Source: Butyrivibrio sp. NC2007 (GTDB lineage Bacteria > Bacillota > Clostridia > Lachnospirales > Lachnospiraceae). Taken from it: a DNA stretch of 64,000 nucleotides. The stretch spans positions 1 through 64,000 of the forward strand of contig NZ_ATWY01000022.1 in assembly GCF_000421405.1 (NCBI RefSeq), read 5' to 3'. Both the position numbers and the translations under genes were made by a program. Position 1 is the first letter of the stretch, and each line of letters starts with the position of its first letter. Below the pieces are notes generated by a model. It saw nothing but the letters and a program-made list of their open reading frames with translations. It searched no databases and had not been told where the DNA came from. Positions 50,702 through 59,768 of this stretch are shown piece after piece.

Positions 50702-53077
50702 ATGAAAAGGAAGTATGGTCTATGTAGTCTGATGCTGATATTGACTATTTTGACAGTCAACATAAGGGCTGTCACTGCTTATGCAGCGCCTCTAAATGAG
50801 AAGGATTCCACAAAAGCCATCGATGCTATTTCTGAGAGTGAGTTTGGAGGGAAGGAAGTAAAAGATGATTACCTTCAGGCTATTTCAGACAGTAATGCTG
50901 TTTACATCAGCTCTTTTACCATAACAGATCTGGAAGAACCTGTTAATGGTGAACTGTTGGACAAGAGGGCAACGGTGCTTACAAGTGCGGGATTTAGCTG
51001 GGAGATTCCGGTAATCTGGGTTAATAAGTATGGTGATCCTGTAGATTTAGGGATAGTTCTTGATGGAGTTGTGATTTGCTATCCGGTAATATGCTTCTAT
51101 CTTCCAAAGGGCTATTATATCCTCCACAATGACAGTGCTACTTATGACATAGACATGCCATCCTTTTTCTGTGATCTTGTTGATATAAATGGGCTAACCA
51201 CTGTTTCAAACACAGAAGATAAGGTGACTTATCTTTTTGCTATGCCTATGGATGATTTCAGGGTTCGTGACATAGTGATCGAACCGGAATCAAGTGGAAC
51301 GGAGCAGGTGACTCCTGAGCCTACACAGTCTTCGCCTGCTATATCGCCTTCGGGAGGCGGAGGAGAGGAACCAAAGCCGGCACCATATCCGGAGGATGAC
51401 CCAACGCCGGAACCGGCACCCTCACCGGAACCTCAGCCACAACCTGAACCGGATATCGAGGAAAAGACACGGATTGTGACAACGCACTGCGATTCCAGTG
51501 TTGTGACAAGATACGGGGTTGAAAATTTGTACAACCTGATTGCACTGGTAAAAAATGTTATACATCCGGAGGCAATGACTTATCTTGTTGATCATTTTCC
51601 TACATTCACAAGTGCTTATAGAGAAGAGGGTCTGAGCGAACAGGAAGGACTTCATATTATTTATACTGCAACATCAGATGCATTGAGTTATGTGACTTCG
51701 GGGAATGATATATCTGCAGCAACCGGCACACAGGATCTGGAATTCCATCACAGATTAACTCTTAATTCCTGCTATCTGTTTTCTTCTGATACCGATCCGG
51801 AGTCAGGAGAAACAGCGTACACACTTGATACAGAAGCGGTAAGAAAAGCACTGGATAACAGAATGATCTATGCAGAGATGCAGTCTGTTCTCAATGATTC
51901 CTTAAGGGCCGGGATGAGCGGTAGCCATTATGATGCACAGGATGATAGTGTTACGAAGAGTAATTATTCTTCTGTTAAATATCCTGACTGGTTTGGTGCA
52001 GCGCTGGGAGCATCGGTGATGAATCCCTACCAGATGTTCAATGAAGCTTTTCATGAAAATTTTAATTATGATGAAGAGACGGGAACATATTCTGCATCAG
52101 GAATAGTGAGTGACAATACTGTTAAGCTTATATCATCATCCAATAATATGTATCCAGATGTGGAGGCCATGAAGCCTGCATATACCAGTAATTATCTGGC
52201 TTGTGTTTATCTTGGGCACCTCGCTGCTTTAAAATATAATGGACAATCAGCTATTTCAACTGATTCAGGGGGAAACGTAACAAATGTCGACAGTGCGATC
52301 ATTCGGGGTGGAGTTGATAAGCTTTTGGAAAAACTTAACTCAGGAATGACGCTTGATGAAGTAATATCTGAAATATCTACAGATGATTCGCAAGCTACGC
52401 TATATTCAGACACTCAGGATTTTTCGGATAAGTTTTTGCTGGACAATAATGCTCCGTCAACTGAATTCTGCACGGCCTTTTTGAATTATCTTGAGAGTAA
52501 GTGCTCGGATACAGGCACAGTGAATGGTTCCATTCTACAGGATTTTTCGTCAACAGTTACATCTCCTCTGGATGAGAGCCTTTTGGCAGATCCGGTTACA
52601 GCTTTTGCTATATCAGACTCTAAAGAATGGGTTGCGTCTTCTGTCAATGAAGAAGATGCGTATACCGGCGGAGGGAAGTCAGCGCCGGGTACGATAAATG
52701 ATAATTCCGCAGCAAATAACCTTTCAACTATGATGTTGGCAGCACCGGCAGTTCTTGCTCCTGAAAATGAATCGGAATGCGAGGAAGACCCGGAAACTGA
52801 AAGTGTTTTGGAATCCGAGGGTGTTGCGGAAACAGCGGAAGCAGAAGCCAGTGAGATTAATGAAGATGAATATAACAATTCGACTATAGAGGAATATGCT
52901 GATGAAAATACTATCATCCCGTCTATAATGATCAATAATGACAATCAGGACGGGCAGGAAAGTGATTCGGAAGATAACTCGGAAAGTGTCGAGTTTGATG
53001 CACTTCCTGCAGAAACATCATCTGATGATGATTTGTCATCTGATGACTCAGCTGAACCCGATGAAACAGGTACATGA
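50702..53077 (+). CDS. Secreted acidic protein of unknown function, 791 aa
   Basis: The start at 50702 follows GGAGG by six bases; ATG at 50684 lies before that site. A signal peptide spans about residues 1-30 (ends VTAYAAP). An N-terminal domain to about 190 is followed by a Pro/Glu linker (about 195-255), then a domain of about 350 residues (VTTHCDSSVVTRYGVENLYNL, FHHRLTLNSCYLFSSD, PYQMFNEAFHENFNYD) and a long acidic tail. There is no sortase motif. His pairs in FHHRL and FHENF could bind metal, but no enzyme family can be assigned. Confidence 0.75.
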   Translation: MKRKYGLCSLMLILTILTVNIRAVTAYAAPLNEKDSTKAIDAISESEFGGKEVKDDYLQAISDSNAVYISSFTITDLEEPVNGELLDKRATVLTSAGFSWEIPVIWVNKYGDPVDLGIVLDGVVICYPVICFYLPKGYYILHNDSATYDIDMPSFFCDLVDINGLTTVSNTEDKVTYLFAMPMDDFRVRDIVIEPESSGTEQVTPEPTQSSPAISPSGGGGEEPKPAPYPEDDPTPEPAPSPEPQPQPEPDIEEKTRIVTTHCDSSVVTRYGVENLYNLIALVKNVIHPEAMTYLVDHFPTFTSAYREEGLSEQEGLHIIYTATSDALSYVTSGNDISAATGTQDLEFHHRLTLNSCYLFSSDTDPESGETAYTLDTEAVRKALDNRMIYAEMQSVLNDSLRAGMSGSHYDAQDDSVTKSNYSSVKYPDWFGAALGASVMNPYQMFNEAFHENFNYDEETGTYSASGIVSDNTVKLISSSNNMYPDVEAMKPAYTSNYLACVYLGHLAALKYNGQSAISTDSGGNVTNVDSAIIRGGVDKLLEKLNSGMTLDEVISEISTDDSQATLYSDTQDFSDKFLLDNNAPSTEFCTAFLNYLESKCSDTGTVNGSILQDFSSTVTSPLDESLLADPVTAFAISDSKEWVASSVNEEDAYTGGGKSAPGTINDNSAANNLSTMMLAAPAVLAPENESECEEDPETESVLESEGVAETAEAEASEINEDEYNNSTIEEYADENTIIPSIMINNDNQDGQESDSEDNSESVEFDALPAETSSDDDLSSDDSAEPDETGT

Positions 53078-53097
53078 TAAACAATTGGGAATAATCA

Positions 53098-53137
53098 AAA
53101 TCCCCAAAGGCACTTGCTGCCTGAGGGGATTTTTTTG
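53098..53137 (+). terminator. Intrinsic terminator
   Basis: ATCCCC pairs with GGGGAT with an inner GGCA/TGCC pair, followed by seven T. It ends the acidic secreted-protein gene. Confidence 0.9.
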
Positions 53138-53163
53138 ACTATAGTATTTATCTAATTTTGTAA

Positions 53164-53889
53164 TCATGTATTCAAATATATATCATTCCAATCCTCTTCC
53201 TCAGAAACAAGCCACTCCAGTCCTCGTCTTCGCTCGGCCACAACCTCGCCGTTGATCTTCGGAAGCTTTTTAAGATTTAACCTGGCATCTTCGGTCGTCC
53301 AATGATACCTGTAAAAGAGATCCAGCATATCCAGAATTTCTTCTATGCCCCGCATGTTGACCTTTGCCTTGAATTCATCATAATCCTTGCATTCACGGAT
53401 TATCCTGATAGCTTTCATATAGTCCATCACATCGACCGGTACTTTGAATTCGTCATCGCCTATAATGCCAAGCGCCCACAGCAAAGCCCATAACGTCTCA
53501 TACTTCCAGGTGATATTGCACAGGCTCTGTTTCGTGTAGGTCCCGTTCCACAGCTCTTTTTCTTCCTTGTTCAGATAGTCCTCAACTCCGAAGCGTTGAA
53601 ATTCCTCAGTGAAATAGGATTTTGATTTCTCAAACTCATTATTCAGAGCGTCATGAGCCACCTGAATGATAAGCAAAGTCGATATGGCTTTCTTGCAGAT
53701 TACATCTACATCCTTAAGCTCTACCTCAGAAGCATCCTCTATGAAAGGCAGACTCTCCAGATATTCTATTCCCTGCTCCTTCAAAAATTCGATACTCTCT
53801 CTTTTTCTTTGTTCTGCAGACTTACAGCCACGCTGATTATTGTTAGCATTCTTTGGTTTTAGTCGCTTGATGAAATCGAACAGTCCCAT
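53164..53889 (-). CDS. DUF4272-domain protein
   Basis: 241 residues from the ATG at 53889 (on the minus strand, AAAGGAG seven bases before); ATG at 53910 is upstream of that site. The DUF4272 pattern is seen in AEQRKRESIEFLKEQGIEYLESLPFIEDASEVELKDVDVICKKAI, ETLWALLWALGII and WTTEDARLNLKKLPKINGEVVAERRRGLEWLV. The function of the family is not known. Stand-alone. Confidence 0.82.
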   Translation of the reverse strand: MGLFDFIKRLKPKNANNNQRGCKSAEQRKRESIEFLKEQGIEYLESLPFIEDASEVELKDVDVICKKAISTLLIIQVAHDALNNEFEKSKSYFTEEFQRFGVEDYLNKEEKELWNGTYTKQSLCNITWKYETLWALLWALGIIGDDEFKVPVDVMDYMKAIRIIRECKDYDEFKAKVNMRGIEEILDMLDLFYRYHWTTEDARLNLKKLPKINGEVVAERRRGLEWLVSEEEDWNDIYLNT

Positions 53890-54000
53890 GCGCATTCTCC
53901 TTTCAAACAAAAGGCCATGTTTTTATTGTAGTATGTTCGTCTTTTTAATACAATTACACAATATAATACTTAATAGCGTTTGAACCAAAGGAGAAAATCG

Positions 54001-54840
54001 GTGAAATTCAATGATTCCTGTGCCAAGTGCATGTACGACAGGCAATGCCTGAAAACCGACAACAAAGAATATCTGGCCGAAATAAAGCGTCTTCTTGACA
54101 ACAGGCCGGATGACATAACCAGCCCTCAGTTAGTTGCAGCATTCAACCAGCTTCACGAGAAGTACATCGGTCCTCTCCCAAGTTTCAAATACGTGAAAAA
54201 GCAGTACAACGACCTGGTGCTTTCGATGGAAGAGGATCTGAGGGATAAGCTTAGAAAAAGCGCTGATCCCCTCGCCACATCCCTGGTTATGGCAAGAATC
54301 GGCAACTACATTGACTTTGCTGCATTAAATGAAGTTAATGTTGATACTTTTCTTTCACTTTTTGGTGATATAGAGATGCGAGAAGAGGAAAAAGAAACTT
54401 ACAGATCCTTTACTGACCAATGCGCCAAAGCCAAAAGCTTTCTCCTCATCACAGATAACTGCGGAGAGATCGTTTTGGATAAGCTGATGCTTGAGCAGCT
54501 CAAACAGCAATTCCCGCACCTTTTAATTACTGTCATGGTAAGGGGCGGGGAAGTGGCCAATGATGCCACTATGGACGACGCCTTATATGTTGGCATGGAT
54601 TCCGTTGCAACCGTCATAACTAATGGAGCCAAGATAGCAGGAACAGTTTATTCACTTCTATCCGAAGAGGGTAAAAGAGCTGTCGACTCCGCGGACGTCA
54701 TACTCGCCAAGGGGCAGGCTAACTACGAATCCTTCGCCGGTGAAGGCAGACATGCTTTCTATGCGCTTCTTTGCAAGTGTGATCTGTTCATTAACAGATT
54801 CAATGTACCAAAACTGACCGGAATCTTTGTGGTGGAATGA
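54001..54840 (+). CDS. DUF89-like (ARMT1-family) phosphatase
   Basis: 279 residues from a GTG at 54001 with AAAGGAG eight bases before; an in-frame TTG at 53980 precedes that site. The N-terminal CAKCMYDRQC may bind metal. The DUF89 core is ADPLATSLVMARIGNYIDFAAL, FLLITDNCGEIVLDKLML, VMVRGGEVANDATMDDA and DVILAKGQANYESF. Family members are metal-dependent phosphatases acting on phosphometabolites (damage control). Stand-alone, with a terminator after it. Confidence 0.88.
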   Translation: MKFNDSCAKCMYDRQCLKTDNKEYLAEIKRLLDNRPDDITSPQLVAAFNQLHEKYIGPLPSFKYVKKQYNDLVLSMEEDLRDKLRKSADPLATSLVMARIGNYIDFAALNEVNVDTFLSLFGDIEMREEEKETYRSFTDQCAKAKSFLLITDNCGEIVLDKLMLEQLKQQFPHLLITVMVRGGEVANDATMDDALYVGMDSVATVITNGAKIAGTVYSLLSEEGKRAVDSADVILAKGQANYESFAGEGRHAFYALLCKCDLFINRFNVPKLTGIFVVE

Positions 54841-54855
54841 ACACATGTGAATAAG

Positions 54856-54904
54856 AAGTCCTATGATAATTGCTGATACGCATTGCAAAAGTCATAGGAC
54901 TTTT
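54856..54904 (+). terminator. Terminator stem overlapping the next promoter
   Basis: AAGTCCTATGA (54856-54866) pairs with TCATAGGACTT (54892-54902), followed by a few T. The right arm lies inside the palindromic promoter of the ATPase gene, so the two signals share sequence. Confidence 0.6.
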
Positions 54905-54934
54905 GCTATAATAATTGCAAAAGTGGCACGACTT
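54883..54934 (+). promoter_or_regulatory. Palindrome-filled promoter of the AAA_14/DUF4143 gene
   Basis: TTGCAA (54883-54888) and TATAAT (54907-54912) have 18-bp spacing. The spacer is a perfect palindrome GCAAAAGTC-atag-GACTTTTGC (54885-54906). A related half-conserved copy (GCAAAAGT...ACTTT, from about 54917) lies over the start point up to the ribosome binding site. Strong evidence for a repressor; its identity is unknown. Confidence 0.65.
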
Positions 54935-54944
54935 TGGAGGCGCT

Positions 54945-56261
54945 ATGTATAGAGAGATAATAAAAGATCTGAAAAAATGGAAAGAAAAAGCCAGAAGAAA
55001 GCCTCTGTTGCTGACCGGTGTACGTCAGTGCGGGAAAACATATATTGTGGAGAAATTCGCCAAAGAAAGCTTTAGCAGCTATGTATATGTAAACTTTGAG
55101 AGCGCCGATAATCTGGCGGGTATTTTCGATTATGACTTCGACGTAAAAAGAATAATCATAGAGCTGGAGCGGCATTTTAAGACAAAAATAGTTGCCGGGG
55201 AGACTCTGGTATTTTTTGACGAGATACAGGAATGCCCCAGGGCGATTACAGCACTGAAATACTTCTGCGAGAATATGAAAGATCTTCATCTTGTATGTGC
55301 CGGTTCGCTTCTTGGAGTTGCGCTCAAGGAGGAGAATATCTCTTTTCCTGTTGGTAAGGTAAATCGACTTCAGCTGTATCCCATGAGCTTCAAGGAGTTT
55401 GTAATAGCAAACGACAGAGCAGACCTTATAGAAATATTCGATGAGTGGCCGGTTGACAGAGTTATTCCTGAGATATACTCAGTTCCAATGAAGAAACTAC
55501 TTAAGGAATACTATATTGTCGGAGGAATGCCTGAAGTAGTACAGACCTGGATAGATACCCATGATATAGAAGAGGTAGAAGAAGTTCAAAAAGATATCCT
55601 AAAGGATTATGCTGACGATTTTTCCAAACATGCGCCATCAGCTGAAGTTCCAAAGATCAGATGGATATGGGATTCGGTTCCGGTACAGCTGGCAAAGGAG
55701 AACAATAAGTTTGTCTTTTCCCATGTTAAGGAGGGAAAGAGGTCTGCTGAACTGGAAGATGCCCTTCAGTGGCTGGAAAATGCGGGACTTATCATTAGGA
55801 CCGAGCTCGTAGAAAAGCCCGAGATTCCTCTTGAAGGTTTTGCTGACAAGACATATTTTAAAGTATATATGTCTGACATAGGTCTTTTACGCGCCAGATC
55901 CGGGGTTTCACCTCAGACAATACTTAACGAGTCGGATCTTTTCATCAGATATAAAGGGGCCTTTGCTGAAAACTATATTTTAAATGAACTTAAATCCATA
56001 GGCAAAGTGCCGTTTTTCTGGCGCTCAGGTAATTCGGCAGAAGTAGATTTCATTTACGAATCAGACGGGGAAATGATTCCTGTCGAAGTTAAAGCGGCAG
56101 ATAATACTCAGGCAAAGAGCTATAAGCAGTTCTGCAAAAAGTATTCCCCCAGAGTTGGATTTAAGATGTCAGAGAAAAACATCGCTGAGAACGCCTGCGA
56201 AAAAACTGCGACATATAACATTCCGCTATATCTTGCATGGAATATAGATAGATATGATTAA
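54945..56261 (+). CDS. AAA_14/DUF4143-family ATPase
   Basis: 438 residues from the ATG at 54945, with GGAGG four to nine bases upstream. An N-terminal AAA_14 P-loop domain has Walker A GVRQCGKT (about residues 25-32) and Walker B LVFFDEIQECPRA; a C-terminal DUF4143 domain with a nuclease-like fold ends in KVPFFWRSGNSAEVDFIYESDGEMIPVEVKAAD, which resembles a PD-(D/E)xK motif (VDFI...EVK). The role of this common family is unknown; DNA-related activity is suspected from the fold. Stand-alone, with a promoter rich in palindromes. Confidence 0.9.
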   Translation: MYREIIKDLKKWKEKARRKPLLLTGVRQCGKTYIVEKFAKESFSSYVYVNFESADNLAGIFDYDFDVKRIIIELERHFKTKIVAGETLVFFDEIQECPRAITALKYFCENMKDLHLVCAGSLLGVALKEENISFPVGKVNRLQLYPMSFKEFVIANDRADLIEIFDEWPVDRVIPEIYSVPMKKLLKEYYIVGGMPEVVQTWIDTHDIEEVEEVQKDILKDYADDFSKHAPSAEVPKIRWIWDSVPVQLAKENNKFVFSHVKEGKRSAELEDALQWLENAGLIIRTELVEKPEIPLEGFADKTYFKVYMSDIGLLRARSGVSPQTILNESDLFIRYKGAFAENYILNELKSIGKVPFFWRSGNSAEVDFIYESDGEMIPVEVKAADNTQAKSYKQFCKKYSPRVGFKMSEKNIAENACEKTATYNIPLYLAWNIDRYD

Positions 56262-56331
56262 AAAAAGTCTCTTTTGCAATCTTTCTATAAACGACAGATT
56301 GCCAAAACATAATCTGTTTGGGGAGTGATTT

Positions 56332-57072
56332 ATGGAAAACATTTGCAAGTACAAGTATGAGGATTATCTTGATTATATGAGCCGTTATGATAACGGAAGC
56401 GGTTATGAGTGGATAACACTTAATTCACAGGGATGGACGAAGCTGATCCATGATATGCTTGATGAGCGCATTTTAAATGATTTCAATTTGAGTCCGGTAA
56501 AAGAGCGGTGCTGGGCTAGGGCCTATGATAACGGAAGGCGGCCGGTCATCTCAATGTTCCCGGTAAATGATATGTATGCAACTTTTGAATGGGGATGGAA
56601 CTTTGAATATATTCCAAGGATCAGCGGCAACAAATGCGTATGGGCCAGGACAGATAAGTCAATCTATGCACATACTTTCAGATTGTCAGATGGATTTATA
56701 AACGGCGGGAAGACTGAAGGATACAAAGAGTCTGTTTTTGGGAGAATGAGTTTTAAAAAGCCGGAAGAATTTGGCAGGATTGTGGAAGAAATAGACAGTG
56801 CCTATAGATATGTAAATAAAGATATAAAGGCGTACTTTGAAAAAACAAGCGCGGATACCGGTATGCTTACAGAACTTGAAACTATATATGATCACAAATA
56901 CTACAAGTTCTTACATCCGGAGAATCTGTTAGTGAAAGCTTGTTTGGAAAAACGGATGGGAATGATTGAGAAGGCAAAGGAGGAATTTGAAGAAGTTACC
57001 TTCCGAAGCGATCAGTTGAAGGAAGAGTACAGAAAGAAAATCGGATTTGTAGAGCGATTAAATTCCATTTAA
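56332..57072 (+). CDS. Hypothetical protein, 246 aa
   Basis: Not recognised. Soluble, aromatic-rich N-terminal half (SGYEWITLNSQGWTKLIHDML, YATFEWGWNFEYIPRI), and a helical C-terminal half with a possible coiled coil (IEKAKEEFEEVTFRSDQLKEEYRKK). GGGGAG lies seven bases before the ATG. It stands between the ATPase gene and the Fic promoter. Confidence 0.65.
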   Translation: MENICKYKYEDYLDYMSRYDNGSGYEWITLNSQGWTKLIHDMLDERILNDFNLSPVKERCWARAYDNGRRPVISMFPVNDMYATFEWGWNFEYIPRISGNKCVWARTDKSIYAHTFRLSDGFINGGKTEGYKESVFGRMSFKKPEEFGRIVEEIDSAYRYVNKDIKAYFEKTSADTGMLTELETIYDHKYYKFLHPENLLVKACLEKRMGMIEKAKEEFEEVTFRSDQLKEEYRKKIGFVERLNSI

Positions 57073-57085
57073 TGGAGTAATATTT

Positions 57086-57182
57086 AGGGAACTTTTGCGT
57101 TGATATATTGCAAAAAAGTTCCCTATAATGTATGATGTTTTTAGGGAACATAATATGAAGATTGCATATAAAAAGTTCCCTA
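57086..57182 (+). promoter_or_regulatory. Promoter with four GGGAAC/GTTCCC half-sites before the first Fic gene
   Basis: TTGATA (57101-57106) and TATAAT (57124-57129, 17-18 bp apart) lie among four half-sites: TTTAGGGAAC at about 57085, AGTTCCCTA at about 57116, TTTAGGGAAC at about 57139 and AGTTCCCTAAA at about 57172. They form two inverted pairs, one over the promoter and one over the leader, the last reaching the AAAGGAG ribosome binding site. A cooperative repressor is implied. Confidence 0.6.
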
Positions 57183-57195
57183 AAGGAGATTATAG

Positions 57196-58134
57196 ATGGC
57201 AAACAATCTGGAAACAATACAGCTTCTGTTGCAAGATAAAGCTGATTTTCAAGCAAGGCTTAATCTCTTACCTTATGACGGTTCCCCAGAGGTTAAAGAG
57301 AATAAAAGCGGAAGATACTTATATATTCGAAAGCGTGTTAATGGTAAGTTAACATCCACATATGTTGATGTCTATTCAGATGAGTTGTATCAGTTACTTT
57401 TAAGGAATACTCGTGAAGCAAGGGAACTCCGTAAGAATCTTAGAAGAATAGATAAGGAACTTGCTTCATTAGGATATTCTTCCTCAGAACTATCAGTTGA
57501 GGTAGAAAAAAACTTAGACTTTGCCAGAGCAAATCTGAAGTCGAACATTTATGATCAGGCCGTTCTGGAAGGTGTTGCTACTACTTTTCCACAGACTGAA
57601 GAAATCCTTGAAAAAGGAATAGTTAATGGAATGACCGCAGATGATGTGCAGAAGATTCTTAATCTTAAGCATTCATGGGAGTTTATACTTGATAAGGATG
57701 TTGTTCAGGCGGATACCGACTATTATTTGTTGTGTCATATAGCAAAACTGGTAAACGAAGGTTTCTTTTCCTATGGGGGGAAGATTAGAAACGTGCCTGT
57801 AACTATCGGCGGAACAAAATATGTTCCACCTATACCAATTGAGTCTGTAGTCATTGAAAGAATCGATGAAATCCTTAGCTCTAAGAAAAAGCATATAGAT
57901 AAAGCTATCGAGCTATGTATGTATTGCATGAAGACACAAGTTTTTGTTGATGGGAATAAAAGAGCTTCAGTAATTTTTGCAAATCATTATCTTATTGCTC
58001 ATGGGCAGGGGTTATTGGTCATTCCGGAAAAAGAAGTTCCTGAATTCAAGAAACTACTCGTCAAATACTATGAAGGTGAAAAAATAGAGATTATTGCAGA
58101 TTTCTTAAAAGAAAAATGCTGGAGGAAGATGTAA
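57196..58134 (+). CDS. Fic-family protein with Gln in place of the catalytic His
   Basis: 312 residues. The C-terminal Fic core reads TQVFVDGNKRASVIFANH (from T247), where canonical Fic enzymes have HPFxDGNGR; the aligned His is Q248 while D252, G253, N254 and R256 are kept. Canonical AMP transfer needs that His, so this protein may be inactive, act by another chemistry or be a binding protein. The first 110 residues contain a basic RYLYIRKRVNGKL segment and a coiled coil. AAAGGAG precedes the ATG. Regulated by a multi-site promoter. Confidence 0.82.
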   Translation: MANNLETIQLLLQDKADFQARLNLLPYDGSPEVKENKSGRYLYIRKRVNGKLTSTYVDVYSDELYQLLLRNTREARELRKNLRRIDKELASLGYSSSELSVEVEKNLDFARANLKSNIYDQAVLEGVATTFPQTEEILEKGIVNGMTADDVQKILNLKHSWEFILDKDVVQADTDYYLLCHIAKLVNEGFFSYGGKIRNVPVTIGGTKYVPPIPIESVVIERIDEILSSKKKHIDKAIELCMYCMKTQVFVDGNKRASVIFANHYLIAHGQGLLVIPEKEVPEFKKLLVKYYEGEKIEIIADFLKEKCWRKM

Positions 58135-58181
58135 ATCATGCCCCGTAGGAAGTGAGAAGATTAAAATGAATAGTAGTGATT

Positions 58182-58209
58182 AAGGTCGCCCGCCATGCGA
58201 CCTTTTTTA
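58182..58209 (+). terminator. Intrinsic terminator
   Basis: AAGGTCGC (58182-58189) and GCGACCTT (58197-58204) pair, followed by a T run. It ends the Fic gene unit. Confidence 0.9.
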
Positions 58210-58268
58210 TTGCCCTGAACGTTATCATAAGATCATAAAATGAACCCGTAATAAGGAGGCCAAAGAAC

Positions 58269-58940
58269 ATGACAAACGAAAGAATAATCAAAGTAACCGG
58301 CAAGGGCAATCTCAAGATAAAGCCTGATATGACAAGGATCACAATCACCCTTGAGGGCCAGAATAAGGAATACGACAAGACTCTTGCGCAGTCTTCAAGG
58401 GATACAGAAGCGTTAAAAGACATCCTGGAGAAGCAGGGACTTGATAGAACTGCCGTCAAGACTCTGATGTTCAATATAGACACGAAATATGAAGGCTACC
58501 AGGCTTGGGACAAGAGCTGGAAAGAGCGCTTTGTAGGCTACGAGTTCAAGCACGTGGTCAAGGTTGAATTTGACTCTGACAATAAAAGGCTCGGCAGGAT
58601 TTTATATGCCCTCGCTAACGCAAAAGACATCCATCCGGACTTCAGACTCAGTTACACCGTCAAGGATCCTGAAGCCTCCAAGAATCAGCTCCTCGGCAAA
58701 GCTGTAGCAGATGCCAAGGCTAAAGCAGAAGTCCTTACTCAGGCAGCAGGTGTGAGTTTGAAAGACATCAAGAACATCGACTATTCCTGGGGCGAGATTC
58801 AGTTTGAATATGCACCAATGAACAGGAATATGTTCTGCAATAAAGTTATGGCTGATGGAGCAGGGGCATTTGATATGGATATTGAGCCTGATGATATCAG
58901 TGTTTCTGATACTGTGACGGTTGTGTGGGAGATTGGGTGA
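58269..58940 (+). CDS. SIMPL-domain (DUF541) protein
   Basis: 223 residues with the SIMPL fold pattern: ITVTGKGNLKIKPDMTRITITLEGQ-like start (RIIKVTGKGNLKIKPDM), long central helices and KAEVLTQAAGVSLKDIKNIDYS near residue 160. No signal peptide is visible, although many relatives are exported. The function is not known. AAGGAGG lies before the ATG. Stand-alone. Confidence 0.88.
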   Translation: MTNERIIKVTGKGNLKIKPDMTRITITLEGQNKEYDKTLAQSSRDTEALKDILEKQGLDRTAVKTLMFNIDTKYEGYQAWDKSWKERFVGYEFKHVVKVEFDSDNKRLGRILYALANAKDIHPDFRLSYTVKDPEASKNQLLGKAVADAKAKAEVLTQAAGVSLKDIKNIDYSWGEIQFEYAPMNRNMFCNKVMADGAGAFDMDIEPDDISVSDTVTVVWEIG

Positions 58941-58954
58941 AAACTATAGTCCTG

Positions 58955-59524
58955 TTATACTTCTATTACAATCGGATCACAGTTATGGACTTTGAGCGAC
59001 AGTGTTTCGTCTTCTGAAAGCTCCAGCAACTCCTTAATGATGCATTTGATAACCACAAAGTGAGATACAATCACCACTTTATCCAGTCCTTCTTGTAGAA
59101 TCTCCATTACAAAAGGTTTAACACGCATGCATACATCATGGAAGTTCTCACCATTTGGAGCTTTCGCTTCAAAGTCTTTGCGGAATCTCATGTAGAATGG
59201 GTCATTAAAGTATTTAGCATATTGAGGATCTGACTTTATATCTATGATTTTCTTTCCTTCAAAATCTCCGAGGGAGCGTTCCATAATTCTGTCATCAATT
59301 ACGAGCTCAGCATCCGTAAATGCTCTGGCCGTTTTGACTGCTCTTTTTAGAGGTGAGCAGTAGTACTTGTTAACATTTTCAAATATAGGAGAGCCATTTA
59401 AAGCCTGTGCTTGCCTGTATCCTGTTGCTGTAAGATCACAATCCCATCTGCCGGTATAGACAGCATCATCTCCTTTTAGTGCATTTCCAATGCTTTCACC
59501 ATGTCTTATAAGGATTATTTCCAC
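58955..59524 (-). CDS. Histidine phosphatase family protein
   Basis: 189 residues. The active-site motif is LIRHGES (R7-H8) at the N-terminus, with CSPLKRAVKTARAF and the second histidine in VVIVSHFVVIKC. MERSLGDFEGKKI is the usual acidic loop of phosphoglycerate mutase-like phosphatases. Substrate unknown. AGGAGG lies before the start on the minus strand. The other histidine phosphatase in the window (43966-44502) is only distantly similar. Confidence 0.9.
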   Translation of the reverse strand: MEIILIRHGESIGNALKGDDAVYTGRWDCDLTATGYRQAQALNGSPIFENVNKYYCSPLKRAVKTARAFTDAELVIDDRIMERSLGDFEGKKIIDIKSDPQYAKYFNDPFYMRFRKDFEAKAPNGENFHDVCMRVKPFVMEILQEGLDKVVIVSHFVVIKCIIKELLELSEDETLSLKVHNCDPIVIEV

Positions 59525-59768
59525 TTTCTATTCCTCCTAGAACAATCATCTTGTCCATTTTTGATTGGATATTTGGATACTAGTGATTTTTGCTGGTTTT
59601 TATTCTGACAGAAAGCAGTTTCATTGTCCACCAGATGAGGAAATGAGTTACATAATTAAACGGAAATACGTGATACCAAAAGAATTATTGATTACTAATT
59701 GTCTTTACATTAGTTTTTTTTAATAGTCTTTTAACATAGAGTTTGTTTTATTATGAAGGATCTGCCTT
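59525..59768. other. AT-rich spacer between the phosphatase gene and the riboswitch promoter
   Basis: No gene is seen. The stretch is AT-rich and contains poly-T segments at about 59710-59725; otherwise nothing specific could be supported. Confidence 0.5.
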
